A stretch of DNA of 64,000 nucleotides. Origin: Deefgea chitinilytica (GTDB lineage Bacteria > Pseudomonadota > Gammaproteobacteria > Burkholderiales > Chitinibacteraceae). The stretch lies in assembly GCF_016881405.1 (NCBI RefSeq), contig NZ_WOFE01000010.1, positions 1 through 64,000 on the forward strand, given 5' to 3'. The stretch's first letter is position 1, and each line of letters opens with the position of its first letter. The translations under genes and the position numbers were made by a program. Shown piece by piece: positions 34,155 to 44,500 of this stretch. The notes beneath the pieces are model-generated. The model saw only the letters and a program-made list of their open reading frames with translations. It searched no databases and was not told the origin of the DNA.

Positions 34155-35753
34155 TTAGCGCGTAAAGCGTTGGGTGATAGGCATACGCCAATCTTTACCA
34201 AACGAGCGTTGGGTAATTCGTGGGCCAACCGGTGCTTGGCGGCGTTTGTATTCGTTGATTTTCAGTAAGCGCACGACCTTATGGACATCCGCTTCGGCGT
34301 AGCCAAGTTGGATAATGTCGGCGATGCTTAAGTTATCCTCAACGTAGGCAGCTAAAATCGCATCGAGCACCTCGTATTCTGGCAGACTGTCTTGGTCTTT
34401 TTGGTCGGGACGCAATTCGGCTGACGGTGGGCGGGTGATGATGCGCTCTGGAATCACCACGCCTTGTTCATTACGCCAATTGCTGAGGCGATACACCAGC
34501 GTTTTGGCAATATCTTTGAGTACCGCAAAGCCGCCAGCCATATCGCCATACAGTGTTGCGTAGCCGGTGGTCATTTCTGATTTGTTACCCGTGGTGAGTA
34601 CCAGCTTGCCGCCCTTATTAGATAAAGCCATCAGAAGCATACCCCGGATACGGCTTTGCAGATTCTCTTCGGTAGTATCCATCTCGGTGCCAGCAAATTC
34701 TGGTGCAAGGCCTGCCATCATCGCTTCGTAGATGGGCCAAATTTCAATTTCTGAATATTGGCAGCCCAAGATTTCAATCATTTCCCGCGAGTCATTCACC
34801 GAAATATCGGCGGTATAACGCGAAGGCATCATCACCGCATGGACTTTATCGGCACCAAGTGCGTCAACCGCAATCGCCAAAGTGAGCGCCGAATCAATGC
34901 CGCCAGAGAGGCCAAGCAAGACGCCGGGGAAACGGTTTTTGCCAATATAGTCTTTCACGCCTTGCACCAAAGCGCCGTAGATGCTGGCTTCAAGCGATTC
35001 GTCTGGCGTGATATCACCGATTTGCAAATCGCCATTTTGATAGTCAACATAACCGATGACGCTTTGGTACGCAGGGAGTTGCAGCGCTAAAGCGCCAGCT
35101 TTATTGATGGCAAATGAATGACCATCAAAAACCAATTCATCCTGCCCACCGACCAAATTGCAATACACCACTGGCATGTCGTTTTCATCGACGCGTTGGC
35201 GGGCTACATCGCGGCGCTTGCTTTGTTTAGCTTGGTGATACGGTGAGGCATTGAGCGCTAATAATAGATCCGCACCTTCGTCACGCGCGGCTGCAGCGGG
35301 TTCGGTATCCCATAAATCTTCACAAATCGCGATGCCGATATTGACACCGTTTTGCTCGAATACCAGCGGTACGGCGCCGGGCGTAAAGTAGCGGACTTCG
35401 TCGAAAACAGCATTGTTTGGCAATAATAATTTGTCGTAACGGCCTAGAAAATGGCCGTCACGAATCACGCAGGCTGAATTGAAGATCTCATCGCCACTCA
35501 CTGATGGATAGCCCAGTACCAAGGTGATGCCATCCAATTCGTCGATAAATCGGGCGATTTTCTCGCGGCATTGCTGCAAAAAAGCAGGGCGCAAGAGTAA
35601 ATCTTCCGGTGGATAACCAGTGAGCGCTAGTTCTGGAGTGAGCAGAATTTCGGCACCGTTGGCGGCGGCTTCACGCGCTGCCGCTAAAATAAGCTCGGTG
35701 TTGCCGTCGAGGTCACCAACAATAGGGTTGATCTGTGCAAGGGCGATTTTCAT
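34155..35753 (-). CDS. nadE: glutamine-dependent NAD+ synthetase
   Basis: The 532-residue two-domain enzyme makes NAD+ from deamido-NAD+. The N-terminal nitrilase-type glutaminase has Glu in LTPELALTGYPPEDL, Lys in GRYDKLLLP and Cys in IAICEDLWD. The C-terminal synthetase has the ATP loop LSGGIDSALTL and TTGNKSEMTTGYATLYGD. ATG 35753 matches the family start MKIALAQINPIVGD; the ribosome site is poor and a TTG three codons upstream is less likely. It is divergent from the Ser/Thr kinase gene. Confidence 0.95.
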   Translation of the reverse strand: MKIALAQINPIVGDLDGNTELILAAAREAAANGAEILLTPELALTGYPPEDLLLRPAFLQQCREKIARFIDELDGITLVLGYPSVSGDEIFNSACVIRDGHFLGRYDKLLLPNNAVFDEVRYFTPGAVPLVFEQNGVNIGIAICEDLWDTEPAAAARDEGADLLLALNASPYHQAKQSKRRDVARQRVDENDMPVVYCNLVGGQDELVFDGHSFAINKAGALALQLPAYQSVIGYVDYQNGDLQIGDITPDESLEASIYGALVQGVKDYIGKNRFPGVLLGLSGGIDSALTLAIAVDALGADKVHAVMMPSRYTADISVNDSREMIEILGCQYSEIEIWPIYEAMMAGLAPEFAGTEMDTTEENLQSRIRGMLLMALSNKGGKLVLTTGNKSEMTTGYATLYGDMAGGFAVLKDIAKTLVYRLSNWRNEQGVVIPERIITRPPSAELRPDQKDQDSLPEYEVLDAILAAYVEDNLSIADIIQLGYAEADVHKVVRLLKINEYKRRQAPVGPRITQRSFGKDWRMPITQRFTR

Positions 35754-35910
35754 GGGCGGCAACTAATCAGCGAAGGAAAAGCGATATTTTAACGTTATGC
35801 GCTGCGCTGTGTGCGCAAAATCACGCCTGTGCGATTTGTTACGAATGGTGTGGATGAGCGCAGGCTACAATAAGCGTTTATTTCACTCCGTGTTCAAGCC
35901 TTGCTTTGCT

Positions 35911-37455
35911 ATGAATCAAGCTAAAATCGCGCATTATCAGCTGCAATCTCGCCTTGGTCAGGGCGCGATGGGCGTGGTGTTTCGGGCGCGAGATGAGCGG
36001 CTTGAGCGAGAAGTCGCACTGAAGTTATTGCAAGTGTCGTTGGATAGTGCTGAGGCCACCGATTACGCCGCACGCTTGCTGCAAGAGGCGCGCTCGGCTG
36101 CACGCTTGAATCATCCTGGCATTATCACCGTGTTTGATTGCGGAGAATGGCGCGGCAAGCCTTATCTCGCGATGGAGTTGGTGCAAGGGATTAGCTTAAA
36201 ACAGGTGCTGGACAAGCACGGTACTTTGTCGATTCGAGACCTGATTCGCATCGCCAAGCAGATGTTTTCCGCTTTAGCACACGCGCATCAGCATGATGTG
36301 GTGCATCGTGATATAAAGCCTGCCAATTTGATGCTGACCAAAGATGGGCGTGTAAAAATTACCGACTTTGGGATTGCCCAGCTACCTGCGAGTGATTTAA
36401 CCCGAACTGGAACGATACTCGGTTCCCCGCGTTATATGTCGCCCGAGCAACTCGCCGGAAGCAAGCTCGATGGTCGCGCGGATATTTATTCGGCGGGTGT
36501 GGTGTTGTATCAAGCTCTGACTGGCAGGCTGCCGTTTGATGGCGAAACCACGATGAATATTGTCTTTCACATCTTGCATTCTCAGCCGGTCGATCCACGT
36601 GAGCTGGATTCCGCGGTGCCGTCTTGGTTGGCCGAGGTGATTTTGCGCTGTCTGGCGAAAAAAAGAGAAGATCGATTTGCTTCGGCTGATGAGGTGCTGC
36701 AGACGATTCAGTCCGCTGGTGCTGAGCCACTACCGCAGCAGAAAGCGAGCCATGCCACTATGGCGGATCCCGCCGTCGAGCCTTCGCCAGTTGCGGATGA
36801 AGTCCAGCCGAAAGACACACCGATTTACAGTTGGCTGCAGCAAACCGGGGTGACGCTGCTTTGGCTGCTGCAAGAAAGTGGTTTGATTTTACAAAAAATT
36901 GCCCGTCGGCTTTGGCCGTGGCTACGTCGTATTGCCGCGCTGATTCAACAGTGGGCGCCGATTGTTATGGCGCAGCTATTACTCGGGTGGCAAAAGCTTA
37001 GGCCGATTTTGGTCGCCTGGCTGCTGCAGGCAAAACGTTGGTTTTTAGCACAACCAAGAAAAGTACAGGTATCAATTGTTGGCTTGGGTGCAGCGGGTTT
37101 GTTGTACTTGATGTGGCCTAATCCAGAAAGTGAAATCGCTGCGGCAACGATTACATGGAGTGATCCTCATCAATCCGAGCGGGTCGTGCCGCAGAGTGCC
37201 CAACCGATGGCCACACCAGTTGTGGAGACTGAGCCTGCGCCGACGCAGGAAAGTGATGTTGAGCATCAGCCACAACCGCCGGCGCACAGTGAAACGCAGT
37301 CGAAGCCAAAACGGAGTGAGACTGGTTTGAATTCCGGCTTGCAACACTTTGGCAAGGCTATCGATTCTGCGGTGACTGGTTTGGTCGATTGCATTCATGG
37401 TAAAACCACGTGCCCAACTCCGACTCCTGAGCAGCCACGGCGAGGTGGTGGTTAA
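35911..37455 (+). CDS. membrane Ser/Thr protein kinase (PknB-like)
   Basis: The 514-residue protein has a complete Hanks-type kinase domain: LGQGAMGVVF, Lys38 in VALKLL, VVHRDIKPANLML, ITDFGIAQ, GSPRYMSPEQL and DIYSAGVVLYQALTG. From about residue 307 comes a Trp/Leu-rich amphipathic stretch, then a membrane segment (VSIVGLGAAGLLYLMWP, about 387-403) and a Pro/Glu-rich tail ending in a Cys-containing segment. The tail would be periplasmic but lacks PASTA or other known sensor repeats. No phosphatase gene is adjacent. Start chosen at ATG 35911, where similarity begins; no strong ribosome site. Confidence 0.88.
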   Translation: MNQAKIAHYQLQSRLGQGAMGVVFRARDERLEREVALKLLQVSLDSAEATDYAARLLQEARSAARLNHPGIITVFDCGEWRGKPYLAMELVQGISLKQVLDKHGTLSIRDLIRIAKQMFSALAHAHQHDVVHRDIKPANLMLTKDGRVKITDFGIAQLPASDLTRTGTILGSPRYMSPEQLAGSKLDGRADIYSAGVVLYQALTGRLPFDGETTMNIVFHILHSQPVDPRELDSAVPSWLAEVILRCLAKKREDRFASADEVLQTIQSAGAEPLPQQKASHATMADPAVEPSPVADEVQPKDTPIYSWLQQTGVTLLWLLQESGLILQKIARRLWPWLRRIAALIQQWAPIVMAQLLLGWQKLRPILVAWLLQAKRWFLAQPRKVQVSIVGLGAAGLLYLMWPNPESEIAAATITWSDPHQSERVVPQSAQPMATPVVETEPAPTQESDVEHQPQPPAHSETQSKPKRSETGLNSGLQHFGKAIDSAVTGLVDCIHGKTTCPTPTPEQPRRGGG

Positions 37456-37703
37456 AGAAGTAAAAGCGGCCAAGCTGGATTATCGTGCTTTGCGATGTTA
37501 CTGCGATTACTTTCGGTTGAGCACTTTGCATGAGTTTTTTTGTTCGGGGAGTGTGGATGGTTTTACTCTTGGCAGGCATAGATTTGCAGCGAGCTTGAAA
37601 TTTTGGCTTACGCACACTAGAAAAATGACAGAAGAGAGTGTGACTAGCCAATACGATTCGGTATGGAGCGGTGCATTCTTACTTGATTTAAGTGAGCGCC
37701 AAG
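37456..37703. other. spacer between kinase and small hypothetical gene
   Basis: Open frames here overlap the kinase end and have unlikely composition. No terminator or operator was recognised. Confidence 0.3.
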
Positions 37704-37985
37704 ATGCAATTCGACGAAATCCAAGCAGTGCACTTCAATACACTTTCTCGCACCCCATTTCCGCATGTTTTACTTGAACAAGCCTTGTTGCAGCTCGGCG
37801 GCGGCGGCGTTGATGGTAGCAAATACGCTAAACAGGTACTGGCCGCAGCTGGGTGGCGGCACGCCAGTGTCGTGTCTTATGGCAAGTACCCCGAAGAGGC
37901 CGCAACGGCGTTTAATAAAATACGGGCGGTACTGGCCAACAATGAAGATCCAACGGCGCTGATCGAGTTATTGAGCAAGCGCTAA
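37704..37985 (+). CDS. hypothetical protein, about 93 residues
   Basis: I do not recognise it. The sequence (QFDEIQAVHFNTLSRTPFPH, then GGGGVDGSKYAKQVLAAAGW, and a helical end ALIELLSKR) has plausible coding composition. The ATG at 37704 lies close after GAGCGCCAAG, a weak ribosome site. It is followed within 10 bases by the convergent TetR gene. Confidence 0.45.
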   Translation: MQFDEIQAVHFNTLSRTPFPHVLLEQALLQLGGGGVDGSKYAKQVLAAAGWRHASVVSYGKYPEEAATAFNKIRAVLANNEDPTALIELLSKR

Positions 37986-37994
37986 GTCAGTGAA

Positions 37995-38612
37995 TCAAGC
38001 CGATGGCGCGTAACCATTGATGAATAATTTCACCGCACTGGCTACTTGCAGATCAATTTCATCCTGAGTTGGATTACCGACAGACAGCTGCATGCGGCGG
38101 ATAATCCCCGCATCGCAGAGAGCCATAAACTGCTCAGCGGCCAGTTTGGGATGTGGGATGTTTAATTGGCCTGCTTGATCTAATTTCGTTAAATACTCAG
38201 CCAATACACTCATCGACAAGGCTGGGCCAGTTGATTCAATTAACTGCCCCAGTTGTGGAAATTGCATGACTTCAGCCAGCACGATTCGAAATAATCGCTG
38301 CTGATCTTCATGCAGCAACCCTTCCAAGCATTGACTGCCAAATTGGGTCAATACATTTTCAATCGGCGCCGCCATCAGATCAGCCGCATTCGGTAGTTGT
38401 GCCTCGCAGTCACATTCACCCGTTACTAGCGCGACAAATAAAATCTCTTTGCTAGGAAAGTAATTGTAAATGGTGCCTTTAGATACGCCAGCCGCTTTGG
38501 CGATTTTCTCGACGCTGGTGCTGGCAAACCCGTGCTCCATAAACATAGCTCGTGCGCCGCTAAGAATCTGCGCGCGCTTGGTATCTGTGAGTTTGCTACT
38601 TGCTGCGTTCAT
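37995..38612 (-). CDS. TetR-family regulator of the RND efflux operon
   Basis: The 205-residue repressor has an N-terminal helix-turn-helix (AQILSGARAMFMEHGFASTS, VEKIAKAAGVSKGTIYNYFPSKE in outline) and an AcrR-like C-terminal ligand domain (LFRIVLAEVMQFPQL, IRRMQLSVGNPTQDE). It is divergent from a three-gene efflux operon, and a perfect 19-bp palindrome lies between them, so it most likely represses both. The ligand is unknown. Confidence 0.9.
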   Translation of the reverse strand: MNAASSKLTDTKRAQILSGARAMFMEHGFASTSVEKIAKAAGVSKGTIYNYFPSKEILFVALVTGECDCEAQLPNAADLMAAPIENVLTQFGSQCLEGLLHEDQQRLFRIVLAEVMQFPQLGQLIESTGPALSMSVLAEYLTKLDQAGQLNIPHPKLAAEQFMALCDAGIIRRMQLSVGNPTQDEIDLQVASAVKLFINGYAPSA

Positions 38613-38643
38613 AAGCTTTCCAAATTTAATGCGTAATACATAT

Positions 38644-38662
38644 TGACCGAACCGTTCGGTCA
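38644..38662. promoter_or_regulatory. TetR-type operator palindrome
   Basis: TGACCGAAC-C-GTTCGGTCA is a perfect 19-bp palindrome 32 bases before the tetR start and 156 bases before the efflux operon. The half-site GACCG.. with this spacing is typical of AcrR/TetR regulators of RND pumps. Confidence 0.85.
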
Positions 38663-38817
38663 GTTTAGCATCCCAATCACTGATTTTCTAGTTTCAATGA
38701 TCATTCGTGGTGATAAGTCGTTGGTTTCATGTTGATGGAGCTATCGTCTCACGATGAAAAATTGTGGATCGTGCCAATGGCTTCTTTTTGTAACGCACCG
38801 AGGGGAACGCATCGCTT

Positions 38818-40227
38818 ATGCGCTACCGTTTAAAACTATTGCTGATTGCAGTCTCGACTGCATTAAGTGCCTGCGCGGTCAATTTACCGCAACCAGATGC
38901 CGCTCAACTTGTGCCACAAGAACCAAGTTGGCAGGCTGCTACGCCAAGCGCGGTGCGTCTGGCGGAACAAAAAGCGTGGTGGGGCGCTTGGCAAGATCCA
39001 GTTCTGGACACCTTACTCAATGCAGCGCAACAAGCCAATCCAACGCTTGAATTTGCTCAGGCGCGAATCCGTGAAGCCCGCGCCAAAGCGTATTCGGCCA
39101 AGTCCTATTTGTGGCCGACGATTGGGGCGACCGCCACAGGTACTCGCAGTCAAAACGAGCTGGTGTCGTCACCGAGTTACATCACCAACAACGGGTCGGT
39201 CGGCTTGGATGCCAGCTGGGAGATCGATCTGTGGGGCGGTATTCGCGCTGCTGAGCAAGGCTTGCTGGCCAATATGCAGGCGCGTGAAGTCGAGTGGCAC
39301 GATGCGCAAGTGAGTGTTGCTGCCGAAGTTGCCAACGCCTATGTCGCGCTGCGCGCCTATCAAGCGATGGCAGATATTGTCGCTGCGGATTTGGAATCGC
39401 GAAATCGTAGCTTGCAACTCACGCAGGATAAAGCCAGCGTTGGCTTAGCCAGTCCGGTTGATGTGGCTTTGGCGGACGCGAGTAGTGCCGACTCCGTCGC
39501 GCAGTTGGCAGAGATGCAAGAAGGTATCGATAGCTCGATTAAAGCGCTGGTCGCGGTGACGGGCTTGAGTGAGCGAGAAGTGCGTGCACAAATTAGCCAA
39601 GGAGCACGGCAATTGCCGCAACCACTGGGTTTTACGGTGACTTCACTGCCAGCTGAAGTGATTACACAGCGGCATGATATTCGCGTCGAGGCAGAAAAAG
39701 TCAAAGCCGCAGCGGCTGATGTCGGGATTGCTAAAGTGGCGCGATTGCCCTCGCTGAGCTTATTCGGTGCGATTAGTGTCGGTCGCCAAGAGACCAGTAG
39801 CTTAGAGCTCAATGGTAATACCTGGTCGTTTGGTCCAACCGTGAAGCTGCCGATTTTTAATGCAGGGCGTTTAAAGTCGGAAGAAGAAGCCGCGCAAGCC
39901 CGCTTTGAGCAAGCTGTTGCGATGTATCAACAGCAAGTACGCTTTGCAGTGCGTGAAGTCGAGCAAACGATGGTGAAGCTCAATAGTAGCAATCAGCGGG
40001 TGGCAGCAACCTTGCGCTCAGTGGCGGGCTATCAAAAGCAGCAAGATGCCACCAATGCGATGTGGAAAGCCGGTAGCGCTAGCTTGTTTGATTTGGAAAT
40101 TTCGCGCCGCTTTTTATTGACGGCGCAAACCAAGCAAATTTCGTTGCAGCGCGAGCAATTAGCGCTATGGATTGCATTGTACAAGGCGGTGGGTGGCGAA
40201 TGGCCGCAACATCCCGTGAATCAATAA
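38818..40227 (+). CDS. RND efflux outer-membrane lipoprotein (NodT/OprM type)
   Basis: The 469-residue channel has a lipoprotein signal peptide with lipobox LSAC (Cys19) and two outer-membrane-factor repeats (PTLEFAQARIREARA, WEIDLWGGIRAA, AYVALRAYQAM; LRSVAGYQKQQDA, LFDLEISRRFLL). It forms the outer-membrane exit duct of the tripartite pump. It is unusual in coming first, ahead of adaptor and pump genes. A REP-like hairpin separates it from the adaptor. Confidence 0.92.
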   Translation: MRYRLKLLLIAVSTALSACAVNLPQPDAAQLVPQEPSWQAATPSAVRLAEQKAWWGAWQDPVLDTLLNAAQQANPTLEFAQARIREARAKAYSAKSYLWPTIGATATGTRSQNELVSSPSYITNNGSVGLDASWEIDLWGGIRAAEQGLLANMQAREVEWHDAQVSVAAEVANAYVALRAYQAMADIVAADLESRNRSLQLTQDKASVGLASPVDVALADASSADSVAQLAEMQEGIDSSIKALVAVTGLSEREVRAQISQGARQLPQPLGFTVTSLPAEVITQRHDIRVEAEKVKAAAADVGIAKVARLPSLSLFGAISVGRQETSSLELNGNTWSFGPTVKLPIFNAGRLKSEEEAAQARFEQAVAMYQQQVRFAVREVEQTMVKLNSSNQRVAATLRSVAGYQKQQDATNAMWKAGSASLFDLEISRRFLLTAQTKQISLQREQLALWIALYKAVGGEWPQHPVNQ

Positions 40228-40237
40228 TGTTTTATGT

Positions 40238-40285
40238 GATGTATATAGCTATAGCCATTATTAAATAATGGCTACAAGAACATAC
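40238..40285. repeat. REP-like hairpin (copy g, reverse orientation)
   Basis: It begins GATGTATATAGCTATAGCCA and ends AAGAACATAC, with GCCATTATTAAATAATGGC as a strong central stem. Located between the outer-membrane-channel and adaptor genes. Confidence 0.65.
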
Positions 40286-40297
40286 TGGAGTAGTGTA

Positions 40298-41428
40298 ATG
40301 AATCAATTTCTGGATAAGCTGCCATTTCATCGCAATACGATTTTCAAAGCACTGCTGGTGGCTTTTGTCGCCAGCATTGCTGTGTCGACGATGGTCGTGC
40401 AGGCTGATAGCAAAGAGAAAAAAACGGAAGCCGCCAAGCCTGTACTGTCGGTGAGCTTGGTCAAGCCCAAAACGATTGAATGGGCGCAAACCGTTGCGGC
40501 CAACGGCAATGTCGTGGCGTGGCAAGAGTCGCTGATTGGTATCGAATTGGGGGGCGTGCGTTTGGTCGAGCTCAATGCACAAGTCGGCGATGCGGTGAAA
40601 AAAGGCCAACTATTGGCGCGCTTTAACGATGAAACGGTACAAGCTGAAGTGGCGCAAGCCAAAGCGACGTTGGCTGAGACAGAAGCCGCCTTGGCTGAAG
40701 CCAAGCAAAATGCTGATCGCGTACGCCAATTAGGTAATACCGGCGCGATGTCTGAGCAACAAATGACCGAAGCCTATACCAAAGAACTCACCGCCAAAGC
40801 GCGCGTGCAATCGGCAAAAGCGCAATTGAGTAGCGCGCAGGTTCGGCTAGGGCAGACGCGAATTGTCGCGCCCGATGACGGCATTATTTCGGCGCGTAGT
40901 GCGTCGCTGGGGGCTGTTAGCCAGCCGGGGCAAGAGTTGTTTCGCTTGGTGCGACAAGGCCGCTTGGAATGGCAGGCCGAAGTTACCGCTGCAGAAAGTG
41001 CTCGTATAAAAGCAGGTCAAGCGGTAACACTGACATTGCCGACGGGCAAAGTGCTGCAAGGCACGGTGCGCAAAATAGCGCCAACAGCGGATATGAAAAC
41101 GCGCAATGTCTTGGTGTACGTCGATTTAAAAAATAGCGATACGGGGCTGAGCGAGGCCAAACCTGGCATGTTTGCTAAAGGCAGTATTGCTGTCGGTAAG
41201 GGCAAAGCGCTGGCAGTGCCTGGTAGCGCGGTGCTGCTGCGGGATGGATTTGCCAATGTGTTTGTGTTGCAGCCGGGTAATAAAGTGAAGCAAGTGCGCG
41301 TTAAATTGGGTCGTCAAGCTGATGGCATGATGGAAGTGGAAGGCATCACCGCTGAGCAGCAAATCGTGGCCAGCGGTGCAGGCTTCCTTGCCGACGGTGA
41401 CGTGGTTCGCGTTGTGGATAAAAAGTGA
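40298..41428 (+). CDS. RND efflux periplasmic adaptor (MFP)
   Basis: The 376-residue adaptor has an N-terminal anchor/signal segment (ALLVAFVASIAVSTMVVQA), split lipoyl domain (GIELGGVRLVELNAQVGDAV and QTRIVAPDDGIISARSASLG in outline), a coiled-coil hairpin (AKATLAETEAALAEAKQNAD) and beta-barrel plus membrane-proximal domains. It bridges pump and channel. ATG 40298 has a CTGGAG ribosome site. The stop is embedded in the start of a purine-arm repeat. Confidence 0.92.
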   Translation: MNQFLDKLPFHRNTIFKALLVAFVASIAVSTMVVQADSKEKKTEAAKPVLSVSLVKPKTIEWAQTVAANGNVVAWQESLIGIELGGVRLVELNAQVGDAVKKGQLLARFNDETVQAEVAQAKATLAETEAALAEAKQNADRVRQLGNTGAMSEQQMTEAYTKELTAKARVQSAKAQLSSAQVRLGQTRIVAPDDGIISARSASLGAVSQPGQELFRLVRQGRLEWQAEVTAAESARIKAGQAVTLTLPTGKVLQGTVRKIAPTADMKTRNVLVYVDLKNSDTGLSEAKPGMFAKGSIAVGKGKALAVPGSAVLLRDGFANVFVLQPGNKVKQVRVKLGRQADGMMEVEGITAEQQIVASGAGFLADGDVVRVVDKK

Positions 41429-41488
41429 GGTGTTAGCCGTGAGGGGTAAGGTGTTCCCCCTCCCGCCGCATGCTTTACTCCTCACAAT
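41423..41488 (+). repeat. paired purine/pyrimidine-arm element, no gene inside (copy 3)
   Basis: AAGTGAGGTGTTAGCCGTGA and GGGGTAAGGTG run from the adaptor stop codon; CCCCCTCCCG and TTACTCCTCACAATT follow. The arms pair across a short centre. It ends just before the RND-pump ribosome site. Confidence 0.6.
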
Positions 41489-41503
41489 TATCAAGGACTA
41501 AAA

Positions 41504-44500
41504 ATGAATTTCTCTGCTTGGTCGATTAAGAATCCGATTCCGGCCATTATGTTGTTTGTGCTGTTGTCTTTGGGCGGTGTGATGTCGTTCCATAAGATGA
41601 AAGTGCAGGACTTTCCTGATATTGAATTACCTATGGTGACGGTCACCGCGGTGCTCGATGGTGCCGCGCCGGCACAGCTGGAAACCGAAGTCGCTCGAAA
41701 ACTAGAAAACTCGGTATCCGCCTTGCAAGGCGTGAAGCACGTTTATAGCAATATCAGCGATGGCGTGGTCAGCATGACCGTTGAGTTTGTACTGGAAAAA
41801 TCAATTAATGACGCGGTGGACGATGTACGCAATGCGGTCTCCAACGTGCGTAGTGAGCTGCCTGCTGATTTAAAAGACCCGGTTATTGGTAAGGTGGAGT
41901 TTTCTGGCGTGCCGTTTCTGGTGTACACGGTCGCCGATCCGCAGCTTGATGAAGAGCAATTGTCTTGGTTGGTCGACAATAAAATTACCCGGGTAATTCG
42001 GGCGATTCCTGGCGTGGGGCAAGTGGCGCGTGTGGGCGGGGTGACGCGGCAAGTGCGGATTGAGCTTGATCCTGAACGCATGGCAGCCTTGGGCGTGAGT
42101 AGTAGTGATATTTCTCGCCAATTAGCACGTACGCAACGCGACGCATCTGGCGGCCGTGCTGATTTGGGCGGCGCGGAGCAGGCGCTACGCACGATTGCCA
42201 CGGTGCAATCCACCGCCGAACTTGCTAAAACCGAATTGGCTTTATCTGATGGTCGCCGTATTCGTTTAGATCAAATTGCCACTATTGAAGACACCATTGC
42301 TGAGCGTCGCTCGATTGCTCAGCTAGATGGCAAGCCTGTTGTCGGGTTTGAAATTACCCGTTCACGCGGCGCAGGCGAAACCGAAGTGGCAGCAGCAGTT
42401 CGTGATGCCTTGGCTAAGTTGAAACAAGAGAATCCTGGTCTGGTTTTAACCAATGCCTACGATATGGCTGCGCCAGTGCAGGAAGAGTTTGATGGCTCGA
42501 TGGGACTGCTGTACGAAGGCGCATTACTTGCGGTGATTGTGGTTTGGTTTTTCTTGCGAGATTGGCGTGCCACCTTGGTATCAGCCGCAGCCTTACCACT
42601 ATCGATTTTGCCAACCTTTATTGGTATGTATTTATTTGGCTTTACGCTCAATACGGTGACTTTATTGTCGCTGGCGCTGGTAGTCGGGATTTTGGTCGAC
42701 GATGCGATTGTTGAAATTGAAAACATCGTTCGCCATTTACGAATGGGCAAAACGCCGTATCAAGCGGCAATGGAAGCCGCCGATGAAATCGGCATGGCGG
42801 TGATTGCGACCACTTTGGCCTTGGTGGCGGTGTTTTTACCAACGGCATTTATGAGCGGCATTCCGGGTAAGTTCTTTCATCCGTTTGGCTGGACTGCGGC
42901 GATGGCGGTGTTAGCGTCTTTATTGGTGGCACGCTTGCTGACGCCGATGATGGCGGCGTATTTGCTCAAACCGATTGTTGGTACCGAAAAAGAAGGCAAG
43001 CTTAAAGAGAAATACTTAGCGTGCGCGGCATGGTGCTTGAATCACCGCAAAACCACGGCGTTTTTGTCTTTGGTGTTTTTTGTCGGCGCCTTAGCACTGG
43101 TGCCTTTGTTACCTAAAGGCTTTGTGCCACCGGATGATCGATCGCAAACCTTGGTAAAAATCGAATTACCGCCGGGCGCAACCTTGCAAGAAACCTTTGC
43201 TGCGGCCGATCAAGCGCGACTCATTTTGGCTAAAAATCCCTACATTACGCGGATTTATACTGCGGTTGGCGATGGCAAGGCGGGGTCTGATCCTTTTGCG
43301 GGCGGTAGTAGTGGCGTGAATAAAGCGAATCTCACGTTGACGCTGGCGCCGCGCGAAGAGCGTAGCCAGAAAAAAACCGAAATTGAAAGAGACTTGCGTA
43401 TTGCTTTGCAAGCCATTCCAGGTGCTCGGGTGACGGTGGGATTGGGGCAAAGTGGTGAAAAGCTGCAAATGATTGTGAAGTCGGATGACCCTGATGCGTT
43501 GATGTTTGCCGCAAAAGCGATTGAGCAAGATTTGCGTACGCTGCAGGGCGTGGGAGCAATTACTTCCAGTGCGAGTTTGGTGCGACCTGAATTGATTATT
43601 CGCCCAGATATGAGCCGAGCAGCCGATATGGGGGTAACGGCGGTGGCGATTGCCGACACCATCCGGATTGCGACGGTCGGCGATTTTGATACGGCCTTGG
43701 CCAAACTCAACCTACCCGAACGCCAAGTGCCGATTGTGGTGCGTTTGCCGGATTCATTTCGTACCGACTTAGAACAGATCAAGCGTTTGCGTGTGCCATC
43801 GAGCTATGGCGAGGTGATGTTGGGACAAGTTGCAGATATTGAAATTGCCAGCGGGCCTAGCCTGATTAGCCGTTACGATAGAGCACGGAATGTGATTTTC
43901 GATGTCGAACTGAATGGTCGTCCATTAGGAGAAGTCAGTGCTGAAGCGGATCAATTGCCTTCGCTAAAAAATCTACCGTCTGGTGTGACACGTGCTGAGT
44001 TTGGTGATGCGGAAGAAATGGTGAAACTCTTTGCGAGTTTTGGCTTGGCGATGCTGACCGGTGTGTTGTGTATTTATATGGTGCTGGTGCTGCTATTCCG
44101 CCAATTTATGCAGCCGGTGACGATTTTGTTTGCGCTGTTGTTGTCATTCCCGGGCGCATTTTTGGCCTTGTTTATCGCGCAGAGTTCATTCTCGATGCCG
44201 TCACTGATTGGCTTGGTGATGCTGATGGGGATTGCCGCGAAAAACTCAATCTTGCTGGTCGAGTATGCAATTGTTGCGCGCCGTGACGGCATGAGTCGTT
44301 TTGATGCACTGATGGATGCGGGGCGCAAACGGGCTCGTCCGATTGTGATGACAACCATTGCGATGGGCGCGGGCATGTTGCCGATTGCAGCTGGTTGGGG
44401 TGTTGATTCTAGCTTCCGTGCACCAATGGCGATTGCGGTCATCGGCGGTTTGATTACGTCAACGTTCTTGAGCTTGCTGGTGATTCCGGTGGTGTTTACT

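Noticed and set aside
37397-37777. 126-codon frame after the Ser/Thr kinase
   Set aside because: Overlaps the kinase end and the better-supported small gene at 37704; composition is poor.
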